Positions 1 to 6,254 of a DNA stretch of 7,130 nt are shown here, piece by piece. Numbering within the stretch: the first letter of the stretch is position 1; every line of letters starts with the position of its first letter. The DNA comes from Bacteroidales bacterium. GTDB lineage: Bacteria; Bacteroidota; Bacteroidia; Bacteroidales; UBA12481. Both the position numbers and the translations under genes were made by a program. The DNA lies in assembly GCA_021160155.1 (NCBI GenBank), contig JAGHDB010000282.1:1-7130 (forward strand). Direction: 5' to 3'. The notes beneath the pieces are model-generated. The model worked only from the letters and a program-made list of their open reading frames with translations. It was not told the origin of the DNA and searched no databases.

Positions 1-42
1 CAAATCAATAAAAAAAGCCATGGCAGGATTATCCTGAAACAT
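1..42 (-). CDS. possible 5' end of a divergent gene, runs off the left edge
   Basis: On the minus strand an ATG at 42-40 opens a frame without a stop to the edge of the window, reading MFQDNPAMAFFIDL (14 codons). The residues FFIDL vaguely recall the start of Bacteroidetes para-aminobenzoate/anthranilate synthase component I proteins, which often have a FxIDF stretch near the N-terminus; this is a guess from memory, not a match. If real, its start codon would overlap the tilS start codon in the shared CATG at 40-43, and the control regions of each gene would lie inside the other. Two plus-strand frames are also open here: one ends at a TGA at 35-37 and one at a TAA at 55-57, so the stretch could instead be the tail of an upstream gene. 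Fourteen codons are too few to decide. Confidence 0.22.
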   Translation of the reverse strand, partial: MFQDNPAMAFFIDL

Positions 43-1405
43 GAAACAAACCAATAAACAAATTATCACCCTGTTATCAGAAAGGATCCGGATTTTCTTT
101 CAGGATCATCAAATCAGTAATAAGCATACCTCCCTGCTGGTAACGGTTAGCGGGGGCATCGACTCGGTAGTCCTTCTGGACTTGCTTGTAACAGAAGGTT
201 TTGATTTACGCGTAGCACATTGTAATTTCTCACTCAGAGGATCCGAATCCGATCAGGATGAATTATTTGTTAAAAATTTAGCTTTTCAATATCAGGTGCC
301 TTTTCATTCAAAGCGATTTAATACTTCGAGATATGCAAAAGAGAGAGGGATCTCGATCGAAATGGCAGCTCGTGATCTTCGGTATCAATGGTTTGAAGAA
401 TTGCGTAATGAACAAAACTGCGATTGGACAGCTGTAGCACATCAGGCAGAGGATCAGGTTGAAACCTTATTTATTAATCTTACCCGTGGCACCGGATTAA
501 AAGGATTAAGCGGTATATCAGAAGTTTCCGGGCATATCATCAGACCTTTGATTAAAACTTACCGGTTAGAGATTGAACAATACGCTGCTGAGCGAAACTT
601 ATCCTGGCGTGAAGATCGCAGTAACTCTGAAGTCAGATTCCACCGTAACCGCATCCGCAATGAGATATTGCCGTTATTTGAAAAGATCAACCCGTCGGTA
701 AAGAAAACGTTGCTTGATAATATTTCTCACCTTGAGCAGGCCCGCCAGTTTGTGGAGACGGTCATTTGTAAAATACGAAATGAAATAACCTTTGAATCGG
801 AATCCACTGTCTCAATTTCAATTGAAGCCATCAAAGAGTATCCCCCCGAGGCTTTTATCCTATTTGAATTACTGCAACCATACGGATTCAAATCTGACCA
901 GATTGAAGCCATTGCTCATGCACTGAACGGAATATCCGGAAAACAGTTTTTCAGTTCTACCCACCGGTTGGTTAAAGATCGCGACTTCCTGATTGTCTCT
1001 CCCCTTCAGAAAGAGCTTTTCCAATCTTTCTATCTGGATAAGGAAGAGGGAGCCATTCATAATCCCATTGACCTTCAATGGCATGTAATCACATCGGATC
1101 AGGCAATAATTTCATCCGATTCTAACCAGGCCTTTTTGGATGCAGAAAAGATCAGATGGCCACTCTGCCTTCGAAAATGGAAACCCGGAGACCGGTTTTA
1201 TCCGCTTGGTATGAAACACAAAAAAAAACTTAGTGATTTTTTAATTGATGAAAAAATCGGAATAACCCAAAAGGAAACCGTTTGGATTCTTGAATCGAAT
1301 GGCGAAATTATTTGGGTTATCGGGCACCGGATTGATCATCGCTACCGCGTCACTTCGCAGACACAAAAAGTATTAGTGTTAATTTTCGTTAACAACTTTT
1401 CATAA
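41..1405 (+). CDS. tilS: tRNA(Ile)-lysidine synthetase TilS
   Basis: TilS uses ATP to attach lysine to cytidine 34 of the CAU-anticodon tRNA-Ile in the cytoplasm, so that it reads AUA codons and is charged with isoleucine. It is normally essential. The 454-residue protein shows the N-type ATP pyrophosphatase P-loop SGGIDS at residues 37-42, the AHCNFSLRG segment at about 59-67, and the second active-site block HQAEDQVET at 134-142 followed by NLTRGTGLKGL. A C-terminal TilS domain starts near 376 with CLRKWKPGDRFYPLG and runs through SDFLIDEKIG and VIGHRIDHRYRVT. Length and order fit full-length Bacteroidetes TilS. The second block departs from the common HHxDDQxET: His-134 is kept, but the second His is Gln and the first Asp is Glu. 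The ATG at 41 gives a sensible N-terminal helix before the P-loop; an AGGA at 25-28 lies 12 bases upstream, rather far for a Shine-Dalgarno site. No promoter is evident in the 40 bases available. Confidence 0.96.
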   Translation: MKQTNKQIITLLSERIRIFFQDHQISNKHTSLLVTVSGGIDSVVLLDLLVTEGFDLRVAHCNFSLRGSESDQDELFVKNLAFQYQVPFHSKRFNTSRYAKERGISIEMAARDLRYQWFEELRNEQNCDWTAVAHQAEDQVETLFINLTRGTGLKGLSGISEVSGHIIRPLIKTYRLEIEQYAAERNLSWREDRSNSEVRFHRNRIRNEILPLFEKINPSVKKTLLDNISHLEQARQFVETVICKIRNEITFESESTVSISIEAIKEYPPEAFILFELLQPYGFKSDQIEAIAHALNGISGKQFFSSTHRLVKDRDFLIVSPLQKELFQSFYLDKEEGAIHNPIDLQWHVITSDQAIISSDSNQAFLDAEKIRWPLCLRKWKPGDRFYPLGMKHKKKLSDFLIDEKIGITQKETVWILESNGEIIWVIGHRIDHRYRVTSQTQKVLVLIFVNNFS

Positions 1406-1461
1406 GAGGGTGCCATTTGTTTTTTTTGTACCACAATTTCAACCAACTAAAAATAATTATC

Positions 1462-2391
1462 ATGGACATTATTGTGGAAAACCTGACGAAGTTGTACGGC
1501 GCTCAGCGTGCTGTTGACCACATCTCTTTCAAGGTACACACGGGAGAGGTGCTGGGGTTCCTGGGACCTAACGGAGCCGGAAAAACCACGACCATGAAAG
1601 CAATCACTTCCTATCTGATTCCAAACGAGGGAGAGATTCATCTGGGAGAATTTAGTGTTGGCACTCAACCAGAAGAGATTAAAAAGCGGATTGGTTATCT
1701 CCCTGAAGACAATCCGTTGTACAACGACATGCCGGTTATTGATTATCTCCGGTTTGTTGCCGAACTTCAACAGATTGCCAAACAAAAAATTCGTCCACGA
1801 ATTCTGGAAATGGTTACCATTTGTGGTCTGGAAGGAGAAAAACATAAAAAGATCGGGGAATTGTCAAAAGGATATCGACAGAGGGTTGGTTTGGCTCAGG
1901 CACTGATCCACGATCCGGAAGTGTTAATTTTGGACGAGCCGACTTCAGGACTTGATCCTAATCAGATTGTTGAGATTCGCGAACTGATAAAAACCATCGG
2001 GCGTGAAAAAACAGTCATCCTGAGTTCACACATTCTTGCAGAGGTTGAAGCCACCTGTGACCGTATCCTGATCATCAATAAAGGTAAAATTGTTGCTGAC
2101 GGGAGTCCTGAAGAGTTACGCAAGAAGTCCCAGGGTAATGAATTGCTTAAAATCACCATTGAAGACGCGGATGCCAATGAAGTGATTAAAACTTTGCAAT
2201 CACTTGATTCTGTCGACTGGATCAACAGCATTAACGATACAGACAACCGGTTTGAATTACAAAGCAAGGCCGGCGACTCATCCCGGCGTGCCGTTTTTGA
2301 GACTTGTGTTCGTAAGAAATGGGCACTTACCGAACTTTCAGTGGTTGAGACCAAACTGGAAGATATTTTCCATCAGTTGACCATGAATTAA
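1462..2391 (+). CDS. gldA: ABC transporter ATP-binding protein, GldA-like
   Basis: This is the cytoplasmic ATPase subunit of an ABC-2 type system, expected to power the permease encoded just downstream. All nucleotide-binding motifs are visible in the 309-residue protein: Walker A GPNGAGKT at 35-42, a Q-loop position occupied by Glu in GYLPED (78-83), signature LSKGYRQR at 134-141, Walker B LILDEP at 155-160 with catalytic Glu-159, D-loop SGLD at 162-165 and switch His-190. A C-terminal extension of about 95 residues ends in the KLEDIFHQLT type tail usual for GldA and other drug/lipid exporter ATPases. I chose the ATG at 1462 because the product then begins MDIIVENLTKLYG, exactly where the family starts. 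A TTG 45 bases upstream would add an unusual hydrophobic 15-residue leader. No Shine-Dalgarno site precedes the ATG; the leader is AT-rich, as is usual in Bacteroidetes. It follows tilS by 56 bases. The gld name is by homology; a gliding role is not shown. Confidence 0.93.
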   Translation: MDIIVENLTKLYGAQRAVDHISFKVHTGEVLGFLGPNGAGKTTTMKAITSYLIPNEGEIHLGEFSVGTQPEEIKKRIGYLPEDNPLYNDMPVIDYLRFVAELQQIAKQKIRPRILEMVTICGLEGEKHKKIGELSKGYRQRVGLAQALIHDPEVLILDEPTSGLDPNQIVEIRELIKTIGREKTVILSSHILAEVEATCDRILIINKGKIVADGSPEELRKKSQGNELLKITIEDADANEVIKTLQSLDSVDWINSINDTDNRFELQSKAGDSSRRAVFETCVRKKWALTELSVVETKLEDIFHQLTMN

Positions 2392-2410
2392 AACTTGAAA
2401 ATTCATCATC

Positions 2411-3130
2411 ATGAAAGAAATATGGATCATAACCCGTCGTGAATTGAAGATGTTCTTCAATTCATTGATGGCCTACATATTATTAGTGGCATTCCTGGGA
2501 TTCACAGGTTTTTTTACCTGGATCTTTGGATCTGACGTATTCATGGTAGGCCAGGCCAGTATGCAATCATTTTTTGGTATTGCTTACTGGACACTCTTCT
2601 TTTTTATTCCCGGCCTGACCATGGGTTTGCTTGCAGAAGAGACCCGGTCGGGAACCATCGAACTGTTACTGACCAAACCGATTAACGACTGGCAGGTAGT
2701 AGTTGGGAAATTCCTCAGTACATTGATACTAATTGCCGTGGCACTTGCCTTTACACTACCTTATTACATTACGATTTCCACATTGGGGCCTATTGACCAC
2801 GGGGCAGTCTGGACAGGATATCTGGGCTTGTTGCTGATGTCAGGAACCTATATTTCCATCGGGCTTTTTGCCAGTTCTGTTTCAAAGAATCAGATTGTAG
2901 GATTTTTGCTGGCTTTGCTGATTGGTATCTTTTTCCATGTCATTTTTGGTATTCTCGCAGGTAATTTTACCGGTGAATTATCCAACGTGCTCAATTTTTT
3001 AAGTGTGAGCACCCATTACGATTCGGTTTCAAGAGGGGTCATTGATACAAAAGATCTGATTTATTTCTTTAGCATTATGATTCTGGCTTTGTTACTGGCT
3101 GAGAAAGTATTGGCAAGGAGGAGGTTTTAA
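2411..3130 (+). CDS. gldF: ABC-2 type permease, GldF-like
   Basis: This is the inner-membrane permease of the cassette. The 239-residue protein has an N-terminal amphipathic segment with TRRELKMFF (8-16) and about six hydrophobic segments, near 19-39, 56-74, 101-122, 136-155, 161-183 and 216-233. Two stretches typical of the GldF/ABC2_membrane_3 family are clear: PGLTMGLLAEETRSGTIELL (67-86), the cytoplasmic coupling region after helix 2, and THYDSVSRGVIDTKDLIYF (201-219) before the last helix. The size suggests a half-transporter working as a dimer with two copies of the ATPase. It starts 19 bases after the ATPase stop and ends 19 bases before the GldG-family gene, so all are probably co-transcribed. 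The last codons form an AAGGAGGAGG run (3115-3124) that encodes the basic RRR tail; it lies too far from the next start to be its ribosome site. In Flavobacterium johnsoniae the namesake is needed for gliding, but related permeases are common in non-gliding bacteria and the substrate is unknown. Confidence 0.92.
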   Translation: MKEIWIITRRELKMFFNSLMAYILLVAFLGFTGFFTWIFGSDVFMVGQASMQSFFGIAYWTLFFFIPGLTMGLLAEETRSGTIELLLTKPINDWQVVVGKFLSTLILIAVALAFTLPYYITISTLGPIDHGAVWTGYLGLLLMSGTYISIGLFASSVSKNQIVGFLLALLIGIFFHVIFGILAGNFTGELSNVLNFLSVSTHYDSVSRGVIDTKDLIYFFSIMILALLLAEKVLARRRF

Positions 3131-3149
3131 ATCTTAATAGGATGATAAA

Positions 3150-4661
3150 ATGAAACGAATAACGACCTATATTTTAATAATTACCGGGATTCTTATTTTG
3201 GTCAATATCCTTTCGGATAATTTCTTTCTTCGCCTCGACCTGACTTCGGATCACCGGTACACATTATCCAAAGCAACCAAAAATATCCTGAAAAGTCTGG
3301 ATGAACCCGTAACTGTGACTGCGTATTTCAGCAAGGATATTCCCGCTCAGATGGCGAAAACAAAACGTGACTTTAAAGAGTTACTTGTTGAATACAACAA
3401 TATTTCCAAAGGTACTGTAGTATATGATTTCATCGACCCAAGTGCTACTCAGGATGAAGAGCAAAAAGCGATGTCTGCCGGTATTCAACCGGTCATCGCT
3501 ACCATAAGAGATAAAAACGAAGCCAAACAGCAAAAGGTTTACCTGGGTGCCGTGGTTTCTATGGGCGAAGAATCTGAAGTAATCCCGTTTATGAAACCCG
3601 GGGCTGCAATGGAATATGCACTGTCATCTGCCATTAAAAAGATTTCCATAAAAGATAAACCATCCATCGGATTTATCCAGGGAGACGGGGAGCCCTCATT
3701 GGGAGCCATGCCCCAGGCTATGAATGCACTGAACGTAATGTATCAGGTTGAACCTGTTTATCTGAATGATACTGCTAATGAATTACTTCGTTTTCATACC
3801 GTGGTCTTGCTGGCGCCAAAAGATACCATACCGGCAAACCATCTGGCTCAGTTAGATCAGTTTCTCGGACAGGGAGGAAATCTTTTAATAGGTATTAACC
3901 GGGTTGAAGGAGATCTCTCCGTTGCCAGGGGAAGAAGCATTTCAACCGGTTTGGAAACCTGGCTGACCGGAAAAGGAATTATTGTCGAGAATAACTTTGT
4001 GATTGACAGTAAATGTGCCAATGTTTCAGTAAAACAACAGCAAGGCATGTTCACTTTCAACACCCAGATCATGTTTCCTTATATACCGGTTATCGGAAAT
4101 TTTGCCGATCACCCCATTACCGGAGGCCTTGAAGCGGTGATATTACCATTTGCAAGTACCATTAATTATTCAGGCGACACCACCAAAACATTTACACCGC
4201 TTATCATGACATCAAAAATGTCCGGCACTCAGCCGGCTCCTGTATATTTTGATGTAAGCAAAAGATGGAGTAAAAGCGATTTCCCGATGAGTAACCTGAC
4301 TGTCGGAGGATTATTATCCGGCAATCTGGTCGGTGATGCCCGTTCAAGTATGATCGTTTATGGAGACGGGGATTTTGCGGTTAACGGGGAAGGTGAAACG
4401 GCACGCCAACAATCTGCCGACAATATCAGTTTGCTTGTCAATTCAATCGATTTCTTATCGGATGACACCGGATTAATTGAATTAAGGACTAAAGGAGTAA
4501 CCAATAGACCTTTAAAAGAGATTGAAGACGGGAAAAAATCATTCTTAAAGTGGTTCAACTTTCTGCTTCCCATCCTTTTGGTTATCATTTACGGTTTTAT
4601 CCGCATGCAATACAATAGAAACCTAAGAGTTAAACGAATGGAGGAAGGTTATGTCTGGTAA
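3150..4661 (+). CDS. gldG: GldG-family ABC transporter auxiliary protein
   Basis: This is a membrane-anchored partner of the GldA/GldF-like transporter. The 503-residue protein has an N-terminal helix (about 6-22), then the family hallmark RLDLTSDHRYTLS at 28-40, the EPVTVTAYFS strand (52-61) and the YDFIDPS motif (92-98). EYALSSAIKK (155-164) and GFIQGDGEP (174-182) lead into the ABC_transp_aux-type domain, which has a GQGGNLLIG strand-turn. A C-terminal helix near 468-484 is followed by a basic tail ending RMEEGYVW. Two terminal helices imply that the large central part sits outside the cytoplasm. It is somewhat shorter than the gliding GldG of flavobacteria, which I recall as around 560 residues, and closer to the general GldG family found next to DUF4340 genes. 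An AGGA at 3139-3142 offers a modest ribosome site for the ATG at 3150. The stop codon overlaps the next gene by 11 bases. No enzymatic residues are evident, and its biochemical activity is unknown. Confidence 0.91.
   Translation: MKRITTYILIITGILILVNILSDNFFLRLDLTSDHRYTLSKATKNILKSLDEPVTVTAYFSKDIPAQMAKTKRDFKELLVEYNNISKGTVVYDFIDPSATQDEEQKAMSAGIQPVIATIRDKNEAKQQKVYLGAVVSMGEESEVIPFMKPGAAMEYALSSAIKKISIKDKPSIGFIQGDGEPSLGAMPQAMNALNVMYQVEPVYLNDTANELLRFHTVVLLAPKDTIPANHLAQLDQFLGQGGNLLIGINRVEGDLSVARGRSISTGLETWLTGKGIIVENNFVIDSKCANVSVKQQQGMFTFNTQIMFPYIPVIGNFADHPITGGLEAVILPFASTINYSGDTTKTFTPLIMTSKMSGTQPAPVYFDVSKRWSKSDFPMSNLTVGGLLSGNLVGDARSSMIVYGDGDFAVNGEGETARQQSADNISLLVNSIDFLSDDTGLIELRTKGVTNRPLKEIEDGKKSFLKWFNFLLPILLVIIYGFIRMQYNRNLRVKRMEEGYVW
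4640..4648 (+). promoter_or_regulatory. strong Shine-Dalgarno site for the DUF4340 gene
   Basis: GGAGGAAGG lies inside the last codons of the GldG-family gene, ending two bases before the ATG at 4651. It is the best match to the 16S anti-Shine-Dalgarno in front of any start in the window, where most leaders have a weak site or none. The 11-base gene overlap suggests that ribosomes finishing the upstream gene re-initiate here. The same bases also encode MEEG, so the match may partly be coding chance. Confidence 0.55.
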
Positions 4662-5598
4662 AAAAAATCAAGGATTGTTATTTGGTATATTTATTATCCT
4701 GCTGGTTTTGGCAGGGATCAACCAAATCGTTAAAAACAAAAAGGGCGAACGTACCTTTAAAGCCGAACTACTTGACGTTACTGCAGATCAGGTGACAAAA
4801 ATGTCTCTTTATACAAAAGGAGAAAATTATCAGGAGATAGCACTGGTTAAAAAAGGTGATCGTTGGAACATAGAATTTAAGGGATCAACCTATGCTGCTG
4901 ATCGTGATCTGGTTCAAAATATGCTGGACGAAATAACCGGAATCAAACCGGATCGCCTGGTTGCCAATAAAAAAGAGTCGTGGAGCGACTATGATGTAAC
5001 AGACACCACCGGAGTCAGGGTAGAACTTTACGGGGATAAAAAGAAGCTGGCTGAAGTTTATATCGGTCGGTTTTCTTACAATCAGACCACTCGAAAACCC
5101 ACGACTTTTGTCCGGATGGGTGGAGAAAAGGAGATATATGCAGTTGAAGCATATCTCAGTATGACTTTCAGCCGTGATATCAAAGGGCTCCGGGATAAAT
5201 CATTATTCAGGGGTAACCGTAATGATCTGACCGGAATCACATTTACATATCCTGCCGACAGTTCTTTTTCCCTTTCAAAAGAGAAAACCCATTGGCTGGT
5301 AGATGGTGCTCCTGCCGATTCGGCAACTGCAATTCAATATCTTAATTCGATCGCTTATTTGATCGGTCAGAATTTCCGTGATGATTTTAATCCGAATACC
5401 TTTAACGGCAATGTATTTCAACTGGTTCTGCAAAGAAATAACAAACCGCCTGTAGAAATTAAAGCATACGCGGATTCTGCAGGGATGGTTTTCAATTCGT
5501 CTGAGAATCCTGAAACCTATTTCGGCGATGGCTCAGCCAACCTCTTTAAAAAAGTCTTTAAAGGCAAATCGTATTTTACACCGAAGAAAACTGAATAA
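4651..5598 (+). CDS. DUF4340 domain protein, partner of the GldG-type ABC cassette
   Basis: The function is unknown. Proteins with DUF4340 are regularly encoded right after GldG-family genes and are thought to be part of the same membrane assembly. The 315-residue protein has a basic start (MSGKKNQ), one hydrophobic helix at about 8-27 and then a soluble region, so it is probably anchored in the inner membrane with its bulk in the periplasm. The soluble part looks like two diverged copies of one unit of roughly 140 residues. VTKMSLYTKG...W72...AAD82-84...VQNMLDEI corresponds to LTGITFTYPAD...W215...PAD221-223...IQYLNSI, and the second parts end in FSRDIKGLRDKSLF and LFKKVFKGKSYF. No catalytic motif is visible. 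The start is fixed by the strong ribosome site and by the basic-hydrophobic N-terminus. It overlaps the upstream gene by 11 bases, and its final codons overlap the likely start of nth. Confidence 0.88.
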   Translation: MSGKKNQGLLFGIFIILLVLAGINQIVKNKKGERTFKAELLDVTADQVTKMSLYTKGENYQEIALVKKGDRWNIEFKGSTYAADRDLVQNMLDEITGIKPDRLVANKKESWSDYDVTDTTGVRVELYGDKKKLAEVYIGRFSYNQTTRKPTTFVRMGGEKEIYAVEAYLSMTFSRDIKGLRDKSLFRGNRNDLTGITFTYPADSSFSLSKEKTHWLVDGAPADSATAIQYLNSIAYLIGQNFRDDFNPNTFNGNVFQLVLQRNNKPPVEIKAYADSAGMVFNSSENPETYFGDGSANLFKKVFKGKSYFTPKKTE

Positions 5599-6244
5599 AA
5601 CAGAGAGATATCAAAAAGTAATCGCCTGGTTTCAGGAGAATCTTCCGGTAGCTGAAACCGAGTTACACTATGACAACCCTTATGAATTACTGGTAGCGGT
5701 AGTACTGAGTGGGCAGTGTACGGACAGAAGAGTTAATGTGATCACGCCTTTATTCTTTAAACGGTTTCCCACCCTTTCCGTTTTGGCTGAAAGCAAACAG
5801 GATGAAGTGTTTGACTTGATAAAATCCTGTTCATATCCGAATAATAAAGCCAGGCACTTAGTAGCGGCAGCCAGATTCATCATGGAAAATTTCAATGGTC
5901 ACCTCCCGGAACAGGTTGATGAACTGCAAAAGATTCCGGGAGTGGGCCGCAAATCCGCCAATGTGATTGCTTCGGTAGCATTTAATAAACCGGCTCTGGC
6001 GGTTGACACTCATGTTTTCAGGGTATCTGCCCGGATCGGACTGACTCATCATGCCCGCACACCGCTGGAGGCTGAGAAACAACTGGTTCGCTATATTCCG
6101 GAATCACTGCATTCTATCGCACACCACTGGTTGATTCTGCATGGACGCTATATTTGCAAAGCACGAAAACCGGAATGTGACCATTGCGGATTGCAGCCTT
6201 ACTGCAAGTATTACAAACAAAATAAAAAACAAGAAGCTATCTGA
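5591..6244 (+). CDS. nth: endonuclease III (DNA glycosylase/AP lyase)
   Basis: Nth removes oxidised pyrimidines from DNA and cleaves the abasic site, starting base excision repair. The helix-hairpin-helix IPGVGRKSANV carries the catalytic lysine, AVDTHVFRV carries the catalytic aspartate, and the C-terminus has the 4Fe-4S loop with Cys spacing C-x6-C-x2-C-x5-C, followed by a basic tail. LSGQCTD matches the LSAQ(A/C)TD substrate-binding stretch. Counting from a CTG at 5591 gives 217 residues with Lys-121, Asp-139 and Cys-189/196/199/205, one or two places off the E. coli positions (Lys-120, Asp-138, Cys-187/194/197/203). The first residues (L/M)NKTERYQKVIAWF also look like a normal Bacteroidetes Nth start. 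The only ATG in frame before the conserved part is at 5528; it would add 21 basic residues and a 71-base overlap with the DUF4340 gene. I therefore prefer the CTG, which overlaps that gene by 8 bases. The gene identity is secure; only the start is open. Confidence 0.95.
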   Translation: MNKTERYQKVIAWFQENLPVAETELHYDNPYELLVAVVLSGQCTDRRVNVITPLFFKRFPTLSVLAESKQDEVFDLIKSCSYPNNKARHLVAAARFIMENFNGHLPEQVDELQKIPGVGRKSANVIASVAFNKPALAVDTHVFRVSARIGLTHHARTPLEAEKQLVRYIPESLHSIAHHWLILHGRYICKARKPECDHCGLQPYCKYYKQNKKQEAI

Positions 6245-6254
6245 AGATCAGAAG

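Noticed and set aside
727..1084. Minus-strand open frames inside tilS
   Set aside because: They lie opposite a well-conserved gene, show no recognisable motif and have no start context; the same holds for the antisense frames inside the ATPase, GldG and nth genes.
1377..1394. Hairpin TGTTAA-TTTTCG-TTAACA near the end of tilS as a terminator
   Set aside because: Six weak pairs inside the coding sequence, with the T-run 26 bases further on; the close downstream gene argues for read-through.
1417..1461. Longer GldA start at a TTG, adding 15 residues
   Set aside because: The added MFFLYHNFNQLKIII has no counterpart in ABC ATPases, and the ATG at 1462 begins exactly at the family start.
1406..1461. 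Bacteroidetes-type promoter (TTTG / TAnnTTTG) before the ABC ATPase
   Set aside because: TTTG at 1416-1419 and TTTTTTTG at 1421-1428 are present, but the spacing and the -7 consensus do not fit.
3115..3124. AAGGAGGAGG as the ribosome site for the GldG-family gene
   Set aside because: It lies about 25 bases before the ATG at 3150, too far to position it, and is explained by the Arg codons at the GldF C-terminus.
6240..6252. Inverted repeat TCTGA-AGA-TCAGA between the converging nth and argH stops as a bidirectional terminator
   Set aside because: Only a 5-bp AT-rich stem with a 3-base loop and no T-run directly after it on either strand; it is suggestively placed but not convincing.
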